This document shows positions 1 to 11,507 of a stretch of 64,000 nt of DNA, one piece after another. Every line of letters begins with the position of its first letter. Position 1 is the first letter of the stretch. Source of the DNA: Carya illinoinensis (lineage: Eukaryota; Streptophyta; Magnoliopsida; Fagales; Juglandaceae); contig NC_056766.1 in the NCBI RefSeq assembly GCF_018687715.1, forward strand, positions 6,848,501 through 6,912,500, given 5' to 3'. The translations under genes were made by a program, and so were the position numbers. The notes under the pieces are model-generated. The model searched no databases. It was given only the letters and a program-made list of their open reading frames with translations, and was not told where the DNA came from.

Positions 1-2
1 TG

Positions 3-441
3 TCAGCGGATATGGTCCAAGATGATGATGATCATTTCGATATATTAGGATGGTGGAAGAATGCCTCAAAGAAATATCCCATCATTTTTGAGATTGCCCG
101 CTGTATTTTGGTCATCCCTATTAGCACCGTTGCCTCAGAGTCAGCCTTTAGTACCGGAGGTCGTATATTGGATCCTTTCCGTAGTTCATTATCTCCTATA
201 ACTGTAGAGACATTGATATGCACACAGAGTTGGACGATAGGAAAGGATATTCATGTTCCGGATATTTTAGATTTTAAGGAGACCGATGAGGGTGGTGATC
301 AGTCTGGATTTGGACCACCTGGTAATTATTTTTTATTTTATTATTTTAATTTTTTTTATATTCATTTCCATTTCATCGTTATTAATTTTAATATTAATTT
401 TTGTAGTAACACATGAGACGTCTAGTACCTCTGCAACATAA
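3..441 (+). CDS. hAT transposase, C-terminal dimerisation domain (partial, two exons)
   Basis: This is the end of a RICESLEEPER/zinc-finger-BED type hAT transposase, cut at its 5' side by the window edge. The diagnostic hATC block is clear: FDILGWWKNASKKYP, then IPISTVASESAFSTGGRILD, then PFRSSLSPITVETLICTQ. That domain mediates dimerisation and completes the RNase-H-like fold. The open frame runs to 416, but it reads into low-complexity F/Y/N residues from an AT-rich stretch. A better model splices exon 3-321 (donor GGTAATT) to an exon at 407 (acceptor TTTGTAG). That keeps frame and ends in a short Thr/Ser-rich tail at the TAA at 439-441. No stop or frameshift is visible in the part present. 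Catalytic residues lie outside the window, so activity cannot be judged. Confidence 0.8.
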
Positions 442-1035
442 AAATGTTCTCAAGCCCGGGCCGCCCCAACTGTCACACCCCTTGACTCAAAGACAAGCCA
501 CAGCTGACAAGCCTCTTTAGAATGATCAATTTTTAATGATTTGTAAAAATTTTGTATTCAATAATTTGTAATGTTGATACAATGTCCTTTGGACACTTTT
601 ATGTTTGTAATTTTGTAATTGTTTAGCCTTTCAATGTTGTAATAGCTTAGTTATTATTATTAGTTTATTACGTATTAGACTCTTAGACATAACACTTTTT
701 TTTTTTCTTTTAAACTTCGGGAAATTTTTTTTTTCTTTTTTACTTATAATTTTATGGGCTGAAAATTGAAAATGGCCTACAAGGTATTTTTGACCAATTT
801 CTGGGCCATTTTCGGCCCAGAAGCAATTTCTGGGCCATTTTGGCCCATTGCTGAGATTTCTGGGCCCAAAATGGCCCAGAAATTGCTTCTGGGCCCAAGG
901 CCCAGAAGGGGGTGCGGGGGGCCGGACGGACTGGCCCCCCACCCCTTACCCCGTCATGTGGGACGGGGTACCCCGCTCCCGCACACCGGAGGCGGGGGAC
1001 GGGGGGGATTTTCCCCATCCGCCCCATGCGGGGGC

Positions 1036-1061
1036 GGGGGGGGGGGGGGGGGGGGGGGGGG
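1036..1061 (+). repeat. 26-base G homopolymer at hAT terminus
   Basis: An uninterrupted run of 26 G lies immediately inside the hAT terminal repeat, in a block that is G-rich throughout (about 900-1070). It is a slippage and sequencing-error hot spot, so its length is uncertain. It may form G-quadruplex structure. Confidence 0.8.
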
Positions 1062-1078
1062 TGCGGGTAGCACCCCTA

Positions 1079-1735
1079 AAGAAAGGATCAGAAAAGAGGG
1101 ATGAAGAAACCATCTTTGCCGATAAACATCCTGGCGAATGGCGGCAGCATCAAGCCTCAAGGGGCAATCTACTCGAAAACGAATCTATTGAATTCAAACT
1201 CAAAGGATATCTCGAAGGAAACTATAGAAAACGTGATTGTTAGGACAAACCATATTTAGTTTGTTACAGCAGGAAGCCTTTATGAAGCAAAATATGGAAA
1301 TTTAAAATGAGCCAGAATTCAAAACCCATAAATCTGGAGAGTTTGAAAAGGAAAGGAAGATGCAGATGATAAATGTTGAGGTAGATAAGTCAAAGGACAA
1401 GCCTCTAGAAGGAAATGGGGTGGATGACCTACGCCATAGACTTCTAGGCTAGCCCAGAATAAAGACAAGGACAATGAAGGCTCTTTAGCAAGCTTATCTC
1501 TTTCATAGCATAATGAAGGCACCCGTAGATGGAAAAGGAAGGTACCTTTAAGAGCATCTCAAGAGAAGAAACCTTGTTAATTAACAAACCTAGGGAAGAA
1601 GAAGTTGGAAGTGACTACAGAGGACCAAGGAAGAACATCTAAACGATTCAAGGCTCAGCTGAGGGAGGATGAGAGGCATACATTAGATCAACAAATAATA
1701 TCGGTGGAGGCTGGTTCCCAAACCTGTTGGAAACC
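1079..1735. other. no gene recognised between hAT end and LINE ORF2
   Basis: Only short interrupted frames are present. The sequence just precedes a LINE ORF2 in the same orientation, so it may be decayed LINE ORF1 or leader, but I see no zinc knuckle or other gag-like motif to support this. Confidence 0.4.
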
Positions 1736-4645
1736 ATGAAACTCTTCAACTGGAATACACGTGGGCTTGGGAACCCTAGTAGTATTCAAACCCTTCGAGA
1801 TATTATCAAGAAGGAAGATCTCGACCTTTTTTTCTTCAAGAAACAAGACTTGCTGCTCATGCTATGGAGAAATGTAACTTCAAATTGGAGTATGCTAATT
1901 GTTTAACTGTTGACTGTGTAGGACATAGTGGGGGGCTTGCAATGTTATGGAAAAAACATGTGAATTTGTCTATGCTTAACTATTCAAAATCCCAGATTGA
2001 TGCTATGATGATTGATGATACAAAAAAAAGTGGTTCCTTACGAGTATCTATGGCCATCTCGATTCAACTAAGGGGTGATACTTGGAATTTAATCCAAGCT
2101 TTGTGGAGAGGTGAGAATTAGGCCCGGTTGGTTTTTGGTGATTTTAATGAAATCATAGCACAAAGTGAGAAGTTGGGGGGGGGGGGGGGGGAGGGGGTAG
2201 GAATAGGCCTGAGCAGCAGATGGTTGACTTTAGAAATGTCTTAATTGAGTGCGAGCTAAGAGGTTTAGGTTTTAGAGGACCTATATCCACTTTGTGCAAT
2301 AAAAGAGGGAGCCCTTCAAGTATTAGTGAAAGGTTAGATCGATTTGTGGCAAACACCACCCGGTGTAATTTATACCAAAAAATCATTGTTACTCATGGAG
2401 CAACAACTTATTCTGACCATTTACCTATTTGGTTAGAATCTGATGGTGGTACTATGTTTAAAAGAAGAAAAAAAGTCTTTCAGATTTGAAGCCATGTGGG
2501 TTGGAGAGGAAGGGTGTGCAAAGATTGTTGAAGACTCATGGAAGTTTGGGAATTCTCATTATAGTATGGGTGAAGTAGTATATATGACAACAGGAGTATG
2601 GGTGAAGTAGTATATATGACAACAGGATGCAGCCCAAAGCTAGACTCTTGGGAAAAAATTAAGTTTGGAAAGGTGCATTTTCAATTACAAAAGGCTAAAC
2701 AAAAATTGCACCTGGTGCAGGATAGTGATCCAAAAGGAATTGATAGAGATGCATCCATCTTAGCAAGATAGGATATTCAATTGTGGCTTGAGAGAGAGGA
2801 GATAATATGGAAACAAAGATCAAGAGCCTTGTGGTTAGAGAGGGGGACCAAAATACAAAATTCTCTAATGCAAAAGCATCCCAAATTAAGAAGAAAAAAG
2901 AACAACATTAAGAAATTGCAAAATGAGTGTGGAGAATGGCAACAGGGTGAGAATCGACACAAGCCTAACATTTCAAATCTCTATTCACTACTTCTAAGCA
3001 GAGGTTTATAAGGCTCTCATGCAGATGCATCCCCCCGGTCCAGATGATATGTCACTTGTTTTTTTCCAATGATACTGGCATATCATAGGAAAGTCAATCT
3101 CTGCTGCAGTCCTCAAGGCACTTAACTCAGTTATTGCTGTAGCAGTATGAAAGTGCATCAAGACAACAGATTAACAAAGAAAAAACATCAATGGTCTTTA
3201 GCAGGAATGCATTAGTAGGGAAACAACAAGAAATTATGTCCTTATGAGAGGTTGGTCAAGTGCAACAGTATGAGAAGTATCTTTGTTTGCCTCTTGTTAT
3301 TGGAAAGTCACAGTCTTTTTCTGAGATTAAGCACAAGGTATGGCTGAAGTTACAAACCTGGAAGGAACACATGTTCTCTTAAGGGGGAAGAGAGGTGTTG
3401 ATCAAAGCAGTGGCACTATCTATCCCAACTTATGCTATGAGTTGTTTCGAGCTACCTTATAGTCTCTATGCATAGCTTGAAAACATGATGGCTCTATTCT
3501 GGTGGGGTTAGAGAAAGGAGGAGATGAAGATTCACTGGATCAGTTTGGCAAAATTGTGTGAATCAAAATATAGAAGAGGACTAGGTTTTAAAGATCTGAG
3601 AGTTTTTAACATGGCTTTGTTGGCTAAGCAAGGATGGAGAATCTTACAAGAAGACGGAAGTTTGCTGCACAAAATCTACAAGACTAAGTATCTTCCAAAA
3701 GTTCTTTTTTTTTTTTTTTTTTTTTTTTACACGCTCCTTTAAGAACTAACCCTCTTATTATTGGAGAGGAATTTGAGAAGCCAAGAATCTACTTCTCAAA
3801 GGAGGAAGGTGGATCATAAGGAATGGCAAGTCTGTTAAAACTTGGAAGGACTCTTGGGTACCAGGTCATCCAACCCTAGAAAGGGAGTTTGCATCAGTTG
3901 AAGTCAATGTGGAGGAACTGATTGATTACAATACAAAGTGGTGGGATGCAAGGAAAATTAGAGCTCTATTCAATCCAAATATAGCAGTTAAGATCTTAAA
4001 GATTAGTCCAAGCCTAAGTGATGTTGAAGAAATATGGATTTGAGACCAGGAAAACAATGGCAAATTTAGTGTTAAAAGTGCCTATCAGTTCTTTAAAGCT
4101 AGCAAAGGTGAGAACATAGGGAAAACCTTGAATGCTAGAAGCTAAAACTCATTATGGTCTACTCTATAGAAGTTGAAGATTCCCAACAAAGTCAAAGTAT
4201 TTGCCTGGAGAGCATGCATGGATGGACTTCTGACATTCGAAAACCTAAGAAGAAGACATATTGATGTGGATGGTATATATATGTATTTTCTACAAGGAAA
4301 AAAATGGAGGATCTACCACATGCCCTTTTGCACCATCCAAGTATTCATGATCACTGGATTAGATATGTTCCTTTTATACAAAATGTGGATCATTTTTTGT
4401 CAATGAAGGAAGTGGCTCTAAGCATTAAGGAAGAATGCACACTTGATGAGCTGACTAGTTTTGTAATGATTGCATGGGGATTTTGGTTCAAAATAAATAA
4501 AATGTTGCATGAGAAAGTATGCATGGAACCACATCAAGAGATTGATTTTGCTTTATCAATGAAAAAAGTTCCTAATACCGTTAGGCAAGTGCCAGTTTCT
4601 CAGCAGAGGACAAGCTATAGTTGGCAACCCCCGCAAGATTGTTGA
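1736..4645 (+). pseudogene. L1-type LINE ORF2 remnant: endonuclease, damaged RT, zf-RVT
   Basis: This is a degenerate non-LTR retrotransposon polyprotein. It starts at an ATG giving KLFNWNTRGLGNP, the usual start of plant LINE endonucleases. After a frameshift near 1830 come HSGGLAMLW, GDFNEI (about 2137) and SERLDRFVAN...SDHLPIW (2325-2430), all endonuclease/exonuclease/phosphatase signatures. The link region (2781-2960) contains ALWLERGTK. PPGPDDM at about 3030 starts the reverse transcriptase, but about 100 bases later the sequence is already at the far side of the RT (QQINKEKT...MVFSRN, about 3160-3200). The catalytic YADD core is therefore deleted. Downstream parts follow: [12 protein letters not shown] (3421), GLGFKDLRVFNMALLAKQGW (3575) and the zf-RVT motif IPNKVKVFAWRACMDG (4177). 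Homology stops at the start of the RNase H region (SWQPPQDC). Many stops, a 17-G run at 2175-2191 and a 24-T run at 3705-3728 interrupt it. It is non-functional. Confidence 0.85.
2563..2626 (+). repeat. perfect 32-bp tandem duplication inside LINE
   Basis: The 32-base unit beginning agtatgggtgaagtag occurs twice back to back (2563-2594 and 2595-2626) without mismatch. The lack of divergence, next to much older decay around it, means a recent slippage or repair event. Confidence 0.9.
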
Positions 4646-5009
4646 GTCATATATATATAAGTCCAAACTTCAATATATAAATGTTGTCCATATATAGATA
4701 AAAAATAATAAGAGAGATAAAAGCTATGGCATGCAGAAGGCCACAAAGCATTGGGATAAAAAAGTATGATTTCCTTCACTCTTTTTTTTTTTTTTTTTTT
4801 AAACAAATTATTATCAAAAGATTGTAGCGAAGAATTAAATAAAAAAAAATGATATAGATATCCATATTCCAATATATGTCAAAATCTTTGTTCCTCCCTT
4901 GAGACAATTAAATAATATTATCTTTACGTGCGAATCAATTCAATATTTGACAACCTTCCACGACTTTTAACATCATTCCTCTGTAAATTTGACAAGACTT
5001 CTCATTTTG

Positions 5010-5174
5010 CTATTCATCAACTCCACATATCATTCTTATTTTTATTTATTTTTATTTTATTTTTATTAAACTAATTGAATATTTTTAGTGATCATCATTC
5101 ATACATCACATGTTTTGTAAGAGAAAAAAAATTAAAAAATTATGTATGGTGTTTGATGTGTGGAGAATGAGTAG
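5010..5174. repeat. MITE, ctaYtcatca family, copy 1
   Basis: This is a 165-base element with inverted ends: ctattcatcaactccacata on the left and tgtgtggagaatgagtag on the right. It is AT-rich inside. The same arrangement, including the internal tagtaagagaaaaaaa-like stretch and the following aattttt, recurs at 42,471-42,640, so these are two copies of one family. No clear target duplication could be assigned. The rest of 4646-5430 holds no gene. Confidence 0.6.
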
Positions 5175-5430
5175 AATTTTTCATCCAACAAAACTGATTG
5201 ATTAATTACAAGATATATAAAACTCCAAAAATAAATATGGAATAAAAACGACAAAAAGGATATTAATGAACTAACCTAGCTACTATAACTTAAACTTACA
5301 GTCTTGTACATATCAGAATATACGCACAGTCTTTGTTTTTTTTTTTTTTAAACAGAGGAAATAAAAACAAAAGGAACAAAACAAGCAGGAGTACTGCACT
5401 AATTGAGAGGTGAGTTTATTATTGTACAAC

Positions 5431-6009
5431 TCATTTTCCCTTGTCTTGGAGCATGGGATCAAAATTGGGTCTTGTTATTGATGTTGTCTCATCTTTATGG
5501 CAATTTTGCTTATTGCAATGCCTTATTGTTTCCCTAAACTCAGCCTCATCATGTTGATATAGAAGATGGAATCCATACTTGTGCACTCTCAAGCTTGAGC
5601 AGTTACTAGCAATAGAGGCCTCTATTCGAGTGCATTGGTTCAACCACTTTGGAAGTGATCCTTTGGGTAAAAATGATGGCCACATTATCTCACCTTGATG
5701 TACCAACTTGATTTCTTCCTCTGTAAATGGGCGATGGGAATGTAGAGGTTCCACACTGTCAATGTCTGTATCCAAAAGACACGAGAGATAATTATGATTT
5801 CTTAAATCCAACATTTTAATATGGGCAGCCTTATCATCCTTGTATATCCAAAAGGAAGCACACATGGCAAGCCCAAGCCAATTATTGTCATTATAAAAAT
5901 CAAGAGGTAACTCAAATCCCACTGAGGGCTCGTTGTTGTGATAGATGAACCACTCCGTTATCCCACATGGAAGGAAACAAGAACTGTATTCAAAGTTTCT
6001 ATGGAATAC
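5431..6009 (-). pseudogene. post-LRR C-JID exon of a TIR-NBS-LRR resistance gene
   Basis: The last exon of a TNL immune receptor encodes the C-JID (C-terminal jelly-roll/Ig-like) domain that follows the LRRs and, in characterised TNLs, takes part in effector recognition. The frame opens at an acceptor (TTTGTCAG, exon from 6009) and reads CFLPCGITEWFIYHNNEPS, then GFELPLDFYNDNNWLGLAM, the conserved core of this domain. It continues with FTEEEIKLVHQGEIMWPSFL and a hydrophilic tail to a TGA at 5431. The exon is uninterrupted. The next upstream R-gene sequence on this strand is a TIR exon at 7531-7974; no NB-ARC or LRR lies between. The gene cannot make a normal receptor, so I treat both exons as remnants of one internally deleted gene or of two truncated neighbours. 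Confidence 0.8.
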
Positions 6010-6471
6010 CTGACAAATAGAAACACAAAATCTAGTTCAGTAGTGAGATACACGTTAAGTGGGAAGGGAAGCAAATGGCGATTCGGAGAATCTAATATTC
6101 ATTTTTTATCTTTTCAGCATTTAGATTATCGTGTACGAATATGATATCTGAAAATTTAGATTCATGTATAAGAACCTGATTAATTTCATGCACCTTTCAG
6201 AATAACTATCTATATTTGATTTATTAATTATAAACATAGTGTAGGAGTTATTTATGATCTCAAAGCATCCTTGTATATTTAATTTATTTAAGATTCAGAA
6301 GATAGTTTAATACAAAATATTTTAAAAAATTAAATAAAAGAATCAAAGGAATACAAGCTTTACATAAACCATGAGTAGTACTTTTCTTTCATTAATTTAC
6401 ATAAATATATATATATAGTTTTTGTTTCTGACCAAATTAAACCCGTTCATTTACGCTTTTTGATGAAATTA

Positions 6472-7038
6472 GAGCATTCTCATTGATTTGACCAAATGAG
6501 AAGAGTAGCTAAAATTTAAATAATTTGTGCCAAAAAGACCTCACATTGGGTTGGGCATATCTAAAATAATTTGGATTTCAGCTACAGTGATTGACCAAAT
6601 ATAGAAGACCACTGTTAGTTCATCAAATATTAAAATACTATTTTCTCACTCCATGCAAACATTAAGATACTAGTTTCTCACTCCAAGCAAAAATACTATT
6701 TGGTTAGTAATTAAGAAATTTAGATAGAATTTTAGATGAGTTTAATGAAATATTTTTTTGTTATTAGTATTAAATGACATTTGAAAATATGATTTTTTTA
6801 ACATTAATTTAATTAGAATATAATTATTATTAACATTTAATTGGTAGAACTACAAAATTTGATAAAAATAAATTAAATAAAAAAATTATTAAATTAATAA
6901 TATTTTATTATTATAATTTATATAGAGAAAATCAATAATCTAATGTGAGGATTGAATTTAAAAAAAATAGATAAATACAAAAAAATATAGTATTAGCTAA
7001 ATTTTAAAGATGCATTTGGCCAGTTATCAATTGTACTC
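6472..7038. repeat. probable decayed MITE
   Basis: Inverted ends are similar: gagcattctcattgatttga at left and the reverse complement of the right end, gagtacaattgataactggc. Both are followed by a tagctaaa/tttagcta motif. The flanks are TTA and TAA. The inside is AT-rich and lacks coding potential. The ends look like PIF/Harbinger-type MITEs but have drifted, so class is uncertain. It lies in the noncoding gap between the C-JID and TIR exons. Confidence 0.4.
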
Positions 7039-7435
7039 TAATATTTTTCAAACAAAAAAGGTAATGCATGGGAGAATGGTACTTTTGTCCATCTAAGAAA
7101 TTCAAAATTCAAATCAATCTCTTTTAAAACTCTCATGATCACGAAAGTTATGATTGCCCCTTCACAGTACTTCATTTTTACTGCAATTTTATTAAAAGTA
7201 CTTCTTTCTATGGAAATTTAGTTCACAATTAACTAGTATGAGGATAAAAAATTAAAAAAAAAAAAGGAAGAAAAAAGACAAAAGAAAAAAAAAAAAGAAA
7301 AAGAAGAAGAAGGAAGGTTTTTGGATTCTTGAAATATTTAAGCTAGCCCTGGAGTTGGGAGCCTTAATTTGTGAGCACCAATTCAAATATAGAGAACTAA
7401 ATACAAATATACAATGGTTTGGGAATGTGGTCTGT

Positions 7436-7467
<32 letters not shown>

Positions 7468-7482
7468 GTGTGTGTGTGTACA
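7436..7482 (+). repeat. microsatellite (TACA)n-(TA)n-(TG)n
   Basis: A compound simple repeat: about seven tacata units, then tatatatg, then tgtgtgtgtg. Confidence 0.9.
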
Positions 7483-7530
7483 TATGCATAATACGTTCGC
7501 AGTGGAAGATGCTGAAAGTAATTAAAATGA

Positions 7531-7974
7531 TTACCCAACACGTAAATCGCATCCGGAGATATTGCTCACTTTCCGCAAAGCAGTTTTCCAGGTTTGCACA
7601 TCCTCTTTGACAATGTTGGAATCTTTTTCAAGCTCAGCAAAAGCTTCTGCAAAACTATCTGTCTGGTCTCGTACGTGAGAGGGACTCACATGGTAGAAAA
7701 TCGGAAAGACTGTCAGCCCCGTCGTTTCCATGCATTCAACAATCTTGGCAAGTTCAAGCAAGCACCAGCTTGAAAAGGCATAATTCCGTGAGAGAACGAC
7801 GATTGCATACTTGGATTCTTCAATTGCTTTCAAGAGATCTGGAGATATATATCTTCCTCGTTCTAGCTTTTCGTCGTCTCTAAAGGCGAAAATACTTTTA
7901 TATTTCAAAGTAGTATAAAGATGAGCCGTAAAATTGTTGAGGGTGTCCTTGCCATAGAAACTGAGGAAAACATC
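7531..7974 (-). pseudogene. TIR-domain exon of a resistance gene
   Basis: This encodes nearly a full TIR domain, the NADase and signalling module of TNL receptors. It begins DVFLSFYGKDTLNNFTAHLY (consensus DVFLSFRGEDTR, here with three changed residues), then ERGRYISPDLLKAIEESKYA, IVVLSRNYAFSSWCLLELAK with the catalytic glutamate of the WCLxEL motif, and FPIFYHVSPSHVRDQT. It ends VSNISGCDL, with a possible donor GT just after. The codon directly before DVF is TAG where a tyrosine or lysine codon is expected, and no usual Ser-rich start is visible upstream, so the 5' end is lost or mutated. Together with the C-JID exon at 5431-6009 it keeps the order of a TNL gene but not its middle. Confidence 0.85.
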
Positions 7975-9036
7975 CTATCTGCATGGAGGCAAAGAACAAG
8001 AAATTAAAGATGAAGTTGGCCGGGCTGTTTGATCAGTTTTCATGGAGGAGGGATGAAGTTGGAAACTTACACAGCCATGTTTGCGAGAGCTTGGAGATCA
8101 ATCAGAACAACAACATTATAAGGTGATCACCTTTATTCTTAGTGTTGGTTTTTCTGGCCATGTTCGATGTTGCCTAGAAAAAACTCCATTGCGTGGAAAA
8201 GACAAATGATTTTAGCAATCGTTAATTACGTAAATATTTTTTTGAAAAAAAGAAATAAATATAAAAAAGAAAAAAATATAAAACTTATATTAAAAAATTA
8301 ATTTTTTTTAATAATAGACTTTATTTTTTTTTCAAAATAATTATACACACTCTATGACTATACATAATATTATTCTTGTTGCAAAAAGGGTGGAAGCACT
8401 GATATCTAAGGATCGAATTTCCCCTATTTCATGCATTTAAATATTAAAAAAAAAATTGTGGTGGCGCTTCATCCAATTGAAAGATTAAAGACGAATTATA
8501 AAAATGTTCTGTTTTTAATTGTTTAATTAAAGACTAGAGGAAAATGTTTAGATGGAATTGCTCATGATTCCTCTTGAATTTGCTTTAAAAACAGAATAAA
8601 TAGACAATGTGACATCAGTATAATAAAAATTATTTATCATATATTAAAGTATGAATTGAAAATTACATTGGAATTAATTCAGATATATATTTTAAGTAAA
8701 ATTGGTCAATATTAGCATGCATACCATTGGGTTGGGCCTAAAGGATTTATTGTACATCCAGAAGTATATCTCACCACAGAAGTATTAGGTTGATCATAAG
8801 ATCTGACAAATTAATTAAATCTTTTTTTAAAAAATAATAATTTTATGATTTAATTTACTACATCAAACTACCTCTATTTATAAATTAAATTTTATAAAAA
8901 TCTTTATAAACCAAATATTTCTAATCTTGTAAAGCATTCAAGCTAAAGTAGTAACTCAATCGGATAATTATACCAAGTATTAAAAAAGAAATTTGTCATT
9001 GATCATCAAGAAATTGAAATCAAACAACAGTACTAC
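7975..9036. other. AT-rich noncoding spacer
   Basis: No gene, RNA or clear repeat boundary was found between the TIR exon and the CACTA element. Confidence 0.5.
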
Positions 9037-9068
9037 CATTACAACAAAAATAGGTTTTAGTGACAGAT
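9037..9068 (+). repeat. CACTA left terminal inverted repeat
   Basis: 32 bases that pair with the inverted copy at 20,808-20,839 with a few mismatches. The outermost CACTA is CATTA here. Confidence 0.9.
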
Positions 9069-9219
9069 AAAACTGTTATAAGAAATGGGAAAAATGTCAT
9101 GAAATACATTTGGTGACGGTTTCTGACCGTCACCACCACTGTCACGTAATGTGCATCACGGATTATATTTAGTGATAGTTTACTATACAAGCGTCACTAA
9201 AAATATTTTTAGTGACGGT

Positions 9220-9700
9220 TGAGGATGTGCCGTTTGAAATAACATTCGAACGTATTATTTTCTGTGACGGTTAGAATCTGTCATAGAAAATTACGTTCGA
9301 ATGTAAAATATTACGTTCGAATGTAAAAAAGACGAGCTGACATCCGAACGAGAAAAGGTAACGTTTGTTGATTATAGTTCGGACATATAATGTAAACGTT
9401 CGAACGTTTATACGTGTGAATGTTACGTTCGATCTCGAATCCAACGAAAATGAAATAATGTCTGAACGTTTGTATCATAACGTTTGGACATTAATTCGAA
9501 TGTTAAGAGAGTAGAGTTCGAACGTAAAGTGTACGTTCGGATGTTTGGAACGTTAAACTTTTTTGACATTCGAACGTTTTTTTAACTTGGGTTTAAACGT
9601 TCGAACGTTTTGTTACTATTTTGTATGGTTACGTTCGAACGTATTTTTGAACGTGTAATACTATTGAAACGTATTTTATTTACATTCAAACGTACATATC
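9220..9700. repeat. left subterminal array of ACGTTCGAACGT-like motifs
   Basis: Many variants of a 10-12 base palindrome, including perfect cgttcgaacg copies near 9397, 9598 and 9630, lie in both orientations between the terminal repeat and the TNPA-like gene. By analogy with maize En/Spm, where TNPA binds repeated 12-bp subterminal motifs, these are candidate binding sites for the protein encoded next door. Confidence 0.75.
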
Positions 9701-9827
9701 AGAAATGCTAAACTCATCCACTTAATAAACAAACTAATTGTTTCATATTACAGTACATATTTCACAACCAACATTGTTTGAAACTGTTTTCAAATTAGAT
9801 GTTAAAAACGTAATACACAAATAAAAT

Positions 9828-11507
9828 TCATTTCTTTTTCTTTCCTTGCCTAGCACGATTCTGTTGCAATGACATAACACGTTCCATTTGCAGCATCATC
9901 TCCCGCTGCACTTGCTCTTGGACCTCACTACAGATTCTTTCCTCTTGGTCTCTTTGCTGGTCCTGCAAACGCGTCTCTAAATGAGACTGTCGCTCTAAAA
10001 GGGACTCCAACTCTTGCTGTCTAGACCTTATATACTCATTCTCGCGTCGTGCAGCTTTTAAATCTTTGGTAAGATTATTAATTTGTGATGTCAATGAGGT
10101 TGAGGAAGATGAACCAGAATGCTTGAAATATCGTCCCAAACCTCTTGCCATACTAGAGTTGGGCCCAAGCACTTGTGTAAAAATGTCCAAGTCACTAGGA
10201 GAGGATTCCCCAAAAGCTGACTGCATCTCCATCATTTTTTCCTGCAGTTTGAAAGATCAAAACACACAATAAGTAACATATTAAAAGAAATACAAATAAA
10301 AAATAATTTAATCACATGTTATATAATTTATTTAACAAAAGGAACACCGCTTACATAATTAATTGCAACTGCAGGATCCATCCACTCACTATGCTCATTA
10401 GTGTGAGCAGCAGCATAGACATGAACGAGAGAAAAGTTTTCAGGATCATCACGTTTCTAAGAAAACGACATTAGCAATTTGAAAAAGACAGTGTTAGTAC
10501 TTATATAAAAGAATAATAAGAAAAATATAAATTATTGCGTTTATTAATTACCATTTTTTTAGCAAGACGATGGAATGATCTTGAACCAGCACGATGGTGA
10601 ATAGTCAGAGCAGATCTATTATTTGCATTTGTAGAACTTAAGTGCTATAAAAATAATTCCGACCGTTAATTGTAATATATGTACATACATATAATATAAA
10701 CAACAAATATAAATGTAAATAATTATAGAAAATAAATCTAGAATACCTGATATTCTGGAGAGGCAAAAAGATCACAACACTTTATCCAGTCGTCTAATTT
10801 CATCTGCTGGAAAGGGCACTGTGCAGCCTCTTCAAACGTTTCAAATTTCTTGAAATGGTCGTGACATCGTCCTTTGTGACGTCGGAATAGTGTAGCCATT
10901 AACTCATTCACAGTTCTCAAATCCTCGCTACGACCAAAGTCAAGGTCAAATTCATCCTAATTATAAATTAATTACGTTAAAAATATGATAAACTAATGTA
11001 GGTGAAAAAAATGATATAATAAGTAAACTCACCAACACACGACTCCGAATGTGTTTCTTAATTTCATTCGGCACATTTCTCCAGGAGCGCACATAAAATG
11101 GAGCGTAAGCTCGAACTACTGTGCCAATATAGGAGGAAAGCGCTGGTGCACTATCATTCACTCCTCTAGTGGAATTATCAGGAATTGTGATTTTCAGTTT
11201 ACCATACTTTCGATTTTTCTCAAGTGAGATACCGCGTGTACAGCCACGACCGCGACGAGCAGATGCATTAACTAATAGATGATAGTATAGTTTTGAAAGT
11301 TATATATATTATTTATTGAAACAAACCTCTTGATTATATATAATATTAATATAAACATTCCTTATTGGTAGGTGTCGACTGTGCATCGTTTTCTGTAATG
11401 TTAACTTCATCTTCGGGAACGGACTCCTCAGGTGGGGAGTCCTCAATGGGTTCAGGACTTGGACTCGGTGGAGGAGGCACATTTCTCCTTTGTCTTTTTG
11501 GCAGCAT
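9828..11507 (-). CDS. TNPA-like CACTA protein, intact six-exon frame (402 aa)
   Basis: This is the accessory CACTA protein of the plant transposase Ptta/En/Spm family, which in En/Spm binds subterminal repeats and helps bring the ends together. Exons: 11507-11357, 11271-11033, 10956-10747, 10644-10552, 10456-10355, 10241-9828. All joins use GT-AG and keep frame, giving 1209 bases with no internal stop. The N-terminus is Pro/Ser/Glu-rich (MLPKRQRRNVPPPPSP). The family domain covers exons 2-4: SWRNVPNEIKKHI, RTVNELMATLFRRHKGRCHD, CPFQQMKLDDWIKCCDLFAS, NRSALTIHHRAGSRSFH. The C-terminus (last about 90 residues) is a Glu/Gln/Arg-rich coiled coil ending QGKKKK. The start is the first ATG of a frame with no upstream extension of the domain. 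It lies on the same strand as, and downstream of, the broken transposase. Confidence 0.82.

Larger units (their letters stand above)
1..1078 (+). mobile_element. hAT transposon, right (3') part only
   Basis: The window opens inside a hAT-superfamily element. The end of its transposase is followed by about 640 bases of untranslated sequence. From about 760 this becomes a G/C-rich block of repeated gggccattttggccc-type inverted motifs. The right end reads gtgcgggtagcacccct(a) at 1061-1078, which inverted gives the TAGGGGTGCTACCCGCAC type of end that I associate with plant hAT elements. The left end lies before base 1, so the target duplication cannot be checked. The exact last base could be 1077 or 1078. 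Confidence 0.7.

Noticed and set aside
9220..9700. Repeated palindromes as a CRISPR-like array
   Set aside because: Spacing is irregular, units are about 12 bases in both orientations, and the context is a plant CACTA element.
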